Assembly (NCBI RefSeq): GCF_010015445.1
Contig: NC_053115.1
Coordinates: 14,205,524-14,269,523, forward strand
Length of the DNA: 64,000 bases
Reading direction: 5' to 3'
Origin: Perca fluviatilis
Lineage: Eukaryota; Chordata; Actinopteri; Perciformes; Percidae
How positions within the stretch are numbered: position 1 is the first letter of the stretch; each line of letters opens with the position of its first letter. The notes beneath the pieces were generated by a model, which saw only the letters and a list, made by a program, of their open reading frames with translations, made no database searches and was not told where the DNA came from. A program made the translations under genes and the position numbers. Shown here piece after piece: positions 59,900 to 64,000 of this stretch.

Positions 59900-60367
59900 G
59901 TTGTTTACAGCTGTTTGATTGAAGCGCTGTGAAATTGGAATCTCATGGAAGACGATATCCTAGATCCATAATCTGTGGCAACATTTTCCCCAGGCTCTCA
60001 TTATAAAAGTGAGACTGGGGGCTCCTGAGGGTCAGTCTCAGGTCCACCATATCAACATCCACTTCCAGGTGTCAAAAGGTTTTTACACACCTCACATCAT
60101 GCATCAGGTTGTTATCTGAAAAGCAACAACACAGAGTTCATCGTACATCCACATTGTGTCATTTATATTAAAATGCAGGTTTTTAAACCTTTCAAAAAAA
60201 CTAAAACGAAGGGGTGGCCACTATGATGATATACATTTTTCAACCATCAGAGACTTTGTCGTATTGTTTAAACCACGGTGGCTACTCTTTTAACATCTCT
60301 GGGTGTATTAGACCATTAATGATACTGGAAGTCCAGGCTTTGCATCAATTTGATAAAGGATCAATAT

Positions 60368-60369
<2 letters not shown>

Positions 60370-60440
<71 letters not shown>
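60370..60440. repeat. Compound (TA)n(TG)n microsatellite
   Basis: About 27 TA units followed by about 8 TG units. Confidence 0.97.
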
Positions 60441-60441
<1 letters not shown>

Positions 60442-60605
60442 CACAACAGACACTGACATCTGTGTTTTTTAGAACCTTAACGGTTTCTTAAATATATTTT
60501 TAAATACAAATTTTAAATACTGTATTTCAGTGCATATGAATCTAGCAATATGAAATTACATATACCACAATAAAAGATGTTATCCATACTGCACACCCTA
60601 TAGAG

Positions 60606-60950
60606 CAGCAGAGCTGAAACAACTAATCAACTAACTGAATGGTTGATCAACAAAAAATTAACTGCCAAAAATAATCAATTGAATTAATCATTTAAGTTAC
60701 TTATCAAACAAAAATGTCAAACATTCACTGGATCCAACTTCTCAAATGTTTTCTGTTTTATCTCATTGTGTACTAAACATCTTTGGGCTTGAACTGTTGG
60801 TCGAACAAAACAAGACAGAGACGTCACCTTGTGCTCTGGCCAACTGTGACATGCATGTTCACTATCTTCTGACATGCTACAGGCTTAACATTTAAAAAAA
60901 CAACTGACAGATAAATCGATCATGGAAATAAATCAGTGATTAGTTGTTTT
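60606..60950. repeat. Decayed MITE (CTGAAACAACTAATCAACTA type)
   Basis: Both ends contain ACTAATC / GATTAGT-type inverted words. Phrases such as CATTCACTGGATCCAACTTC match a common teleost repeat. Borders are approximate. Confidence 0.4.
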
Positions 60951-61873
60951 TTTTACCTTACACCTGCTGCTACCAGTATGAAGAGGAGATAAAGTGGAGT
61001 TAAATGTTTTGCCACGACCACAGAGGTCACCATGACTGTATAACAACACGGTTTTGGAGCTTTTCCTGAACAAATAAACTAAGAACGACTGAGTCATGTA
61101 GCTAAGTATCTCAACGTTACATGTAACGTTAATGTAGCTACTTGCTGTCCAATCGTTGCAGAAGTGAACATAAATCAAGAAACTCAAAATTAGCTTTTTA
61201 CAAGTAAAATAGTGCAACACATTACATTCAGTTAACTAACGTTATATTAATTATGTTGTTTCCTGATTAAGTCAAAGAGGAACACGGTGTTTCTAGAAAC
61301 TAGCTAGCTACACGAACAAACGTTTGGCACCGATAAAAACAGCCATTATAAGCCGGTCAATCTTGTCTGACAGACTCTTCTGATATTAATTTAACTTCGA
61401 TAACATCATGACCAAATATTTTAAAGGCGGCTAATGTTAGCAGACAGCCAGAGTGTTAGCATGAAGAAGTAGCCAGCCAACAAGAGGACAGACAGACCCA
61501 CAGGGGCTAAAATTAGCTTGCCTCTGGCTGGCTAACCTGACAACATTTCGACTAAATAAGGTCTCCACGGAAGATTAAACGACAGCACAGCAGCAACCCG
61601 TTATTAACGTATTTAGCTAGCAAACAGCCAACCGAGCAACTAACGATAATAACGGTTAGCTAATAACAGCAGCGAGCTGGACTAGCTAATACGGACGCCT
61701 GTTTCCCTTCCTGTGGGCTTTGACGAGAAAGCTAAGGCATGTTTTGGACACCGGACGAGCCCAGTAAGAAGGCAAATTATTTTTCATTAAAACAAACTAG
61801 ATGTCATATATACCTCTCGTATAATTGTGTAACCTTGTTTGTTAACAGACAGCCAAGTGTCCGTGTTGTTTTT

Positions 61874-61960
61874 TTTAAGCCACTTCTTCTTCTCCTGCTC
61901 CTTTTCCTACTTTCTTCCCGTTTCTTCTTCCTCCTCCTCCCCCTTTTTCTTCTTCTGCGT
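61874..61960. repeat. Polypyrimidine (CTT/CTC) mirror-like tract
   Basis: About 85 bases almost purely C/T, with TTCTTCTTC and CTCCTCCTCC units. It is a low-complexity tract with potential for triplex DNA. Its reverse strand reads as an Arg/Lys-rich frame that should not be taken as a gene. Confidence 0.8.
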
Positions 61961-63589
61961 GGTTTTCTGACGGTTAACAAACAACTCAGAAAACCGCTAC
62001 TGCCACCCATTATTTGTTGGTATAGCTGATAATTAACAATAAACCTTTAAATTATTAAAATAGATTTTCCTTGATAAAAAATAGTATAGTAGTATCTTAG
62101 TTCACTCTATCCATCCTGTTAAATAAGCTATACCGTTTACCATAGCCCTTTACCCTTTTAATATATTGTAAAAATAAAAATAAAAAATACTATTCAATGT
62201 CCACATACTTGCTGAACTCAAAGCATCTTCTTTGAAGGCAAAGATTATGACAATTTCTCCAGTTCATATGTTTGACTTCCCACTCAGCCTGACCTTATCC
62301 TGCCAAAACTAAATCCTGACATGAATCAGGCAATCAAATTATTGTCCCATAAGAAAAGGATTTTGCAAGCTGAGACCAACACAACATACACATACACTGT
62401 AAGCTGTAAATACCTCCTTATGTATTCATTGAACATATATGGTCTATTTTTAGGATGCTATGTTCACCAGGATAGTGACAGGTGGATTTTACTGTTGTTA
62501 TTGAAACTGGAAACCTGGCAACCCTAAAACTGCAAGTGAAGAATATGTGCACAATAAATATCCTACCACATGTGGCCACTCTGTGTGTGTGTGTGTGTTG
62601 TGGCACCTTAGGCAAATAGCATGATGGTTATTTTCATAATGAGCCCTGCTGTAAACCCATAGGAATATAATGTAGCAAATATGTGAATTAAAGGTGCAGG
62701 ATGACGTGATTCAGGTATCAACAGTGCAGTAGCCTAGGCCCTAGGGCGTAATTTCGATTTCCCACTTTTCAAAATCCCGTTTGTGTCCCCCCCACTTTCA
62801 AATTCGTTTGATATTATTTTATTTATAAGTCTCGGTGATCTGCCCCTATTTTAAACAAAGTAAGACATATTTTTCTTATAAATAGTTTAGTACTATTTTT
62901 TTCTGGAATAATCTATAATTACGATCATCTTAATTATATGATGGTTTTTGTATCATCATAATCCCTAAACATATGTAGAAATGCAGGAAATGGGATTCAA
63001 ATTTTTTTTGGCGGAGGACCCCCAGATCCCCTGTTTTGTGCCTGCCCCATTACACCATTTAGTAGGCTTATAGTGCAACACAATGGCTTACATTGGCAAT
63101 ACAAAACACCGTGAAACAGTAATATTTGCAGATGGTGATCCTGGATGTAGCCTATGGCAGAAGCTTAGAGATATTAAACATGTGAGATTCATCGATATTG
63201 TTGGCTAAATTTGAGCGAATTAGGCCTTTCAATTTGCAAAGAAATACCAGCATTAAAAAGAAAGTAGTGGAGAGGGCAAATGCGTTTCACCTGTACTTTT
63301 ATAATAATTAACGACCACCCACTTCCTAAAAACTGCCCAGTAAAAAATCCACATCTGTCACATCTGTTAAGGCTATATTGTTCTCTAAATAGGCTAAGTC
63401 ACTGTTGCTTGTTTAGGGGGTCTTTCACATTGCGAAACTCTGGGAACCCCCACCCGGCTTCTGCATAAAAAAAAATAAAAAAAATCTTGAAGACGCAGAG
63501 GGTTAATTTCAAGCTCCCACCACCACCACCCACATCTCCAATTTGAAAGCCGCCTCTCTACCGGGAGAGGAAGGCTCTTTTTCGGTCAG

Positions 63590-63768
63590 ATGGCGTGCTG
63601 CAGTCCGCCCCCGTCATTCTCCAGCCCACACAGACAGGGCAGCCAGCAACCAATACGCTGCGCCGGAGGAAGATTTCTGCCAGAGATTTCAGACGACGTA
63701 CGATACTCAAAGGGGATTTACTACGCCAATCTGAGCCGGGAAAGCTTTCGGCAATATACTGTAGGTAA
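63590..63768 (+). CDS. Candidate first coding exon of an unidentified gene, cut by the right edge
   Basis: A frame from ATG 63590 (MACCSPPPSFSSPHRQ, later EISDDVRYSKGIYYANLSRE) ends at a good donor TACTGTAG|GTAACA. The surrounding 63540-63770 stretch is GC-richer than its flanks, as at a promoter-proximal exon. A second frame from 63543 is also open, so the reading frame is not certain. I do not recognise the product; the following exons would lie beyond the window. Confidence 0.3.
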
Positions 63769-64000
63769 CAGGGTAAGCAACGAATAGGATAACAACTGCG
63801 ATGTGTATTTGAGCAAGGAGTTTTCTGCGAACATCTGGCTCAGGGATAGGCTACTTAATTGCCTCCAGTCGGTGGTTTTATTTTAGCAGGAGCCAATAAT
63901 CCAAGTGTTTCTACTTTAGTCTGATCTAAATGTAACGTGCTTTTGTTTGATTGATCAACCGAAATTAGTTTGTATTTCTTTATCAGTTTCACTCCGGGAG

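Larger units (their letters stand above)
59900..63589. other. dnajc14 upstream region and right intergenic DNA
   Basis: Includes the rest of the dnajc14 leader (acceptor at 59927) and a region at 61240-61740 rich in TAGCTAGC-type words and moderate CpG that may be its promoter. A short frame at 61739 (MFWTPDEPS) ends at a donor-like CCCA|GTAAGA and could be a first exon on the plus strand; no continuation is recognised. Confidence 0.4.

Noticed and set aside
61804..62010. Arg/Lys-rich minus-strand frame
   Set aside because: Read-out of the polypyrimidine tract; no other evidence of coding.
1..64000. CRISPR arrays, bacterial operons or prophage
   Set aside because: No regularly spaced direct repeats; spliced vertebrate genes throughout.

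Overview
The window is genomic DNA of a ray-finned fish, most likely a spiny-rayed (percomorph) teleost. It has compact GT-AG spliced genes with short introns, vertebrate-specific protein families, and a dense load of short inverted-repeat DNA transposons and microsatellites of teleost type. There are no operons, rRNA genes, CRISPR arrays or phage.

Layout, left to right. 1-1557 is a promoter-like stretch with two candidate orphan exons. 1633-3099 (+) is a single-exon Rh-family ammonium transporter behind a TATA box and a GATA-motif cluster. 6051-11009 (-) is sit1, a lymphoid transmembrane adaptor, in six coding exons, with a LINE and a hAT element in intron 1. 11.0-15.6 kb is intergenic and rich in MITEs. 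15593-19878 (+) is ssr1 (TRAP alpha), nine exons. 21975-23989 (+) is nrn1 (neuritin), three exons. 24.0-30.5 kb is intergenic, with a foldback MITE and a duplicated segment of about 0.5 kb. 30491-31332 (-) is sys1. 32896-38041 is a nested transposon complex: a hAT element holds a TTAA-flanked Kolobok-like element, which holds a MITE with a large foldback. 38534-42737 (+) is a BAAT/ACOT-family acyl-CoA thioesterase, probably mitochondrial. 43249-45599 (-) is an S100 gene with two palindromic MITEs in its intron. 48529-51585 (+) is inpp1. 55714-59899 (-) is dnajc14, tail to tail with inpp1. The last 4 kb holds the dnajc14 upstream region and a possible first exon of a gene running off the right edge.

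The genes are not functionally linked; they are ordinary neighbours. They cover ammonia transport, T/B-cell signalling, ER protein translocation (ssr1), a GPI-anchored neuronal factor, Golgi trafficking (sys1), acyl-CoA metabolism, calcium binding, inositol phosphate turnover and an ER J-protein. Exon boundaries were placed by hand from splice signals, reading-frame phase and family resemblance recalled from memory. Every multi-exon CDS given here closes to a whole number of codons.
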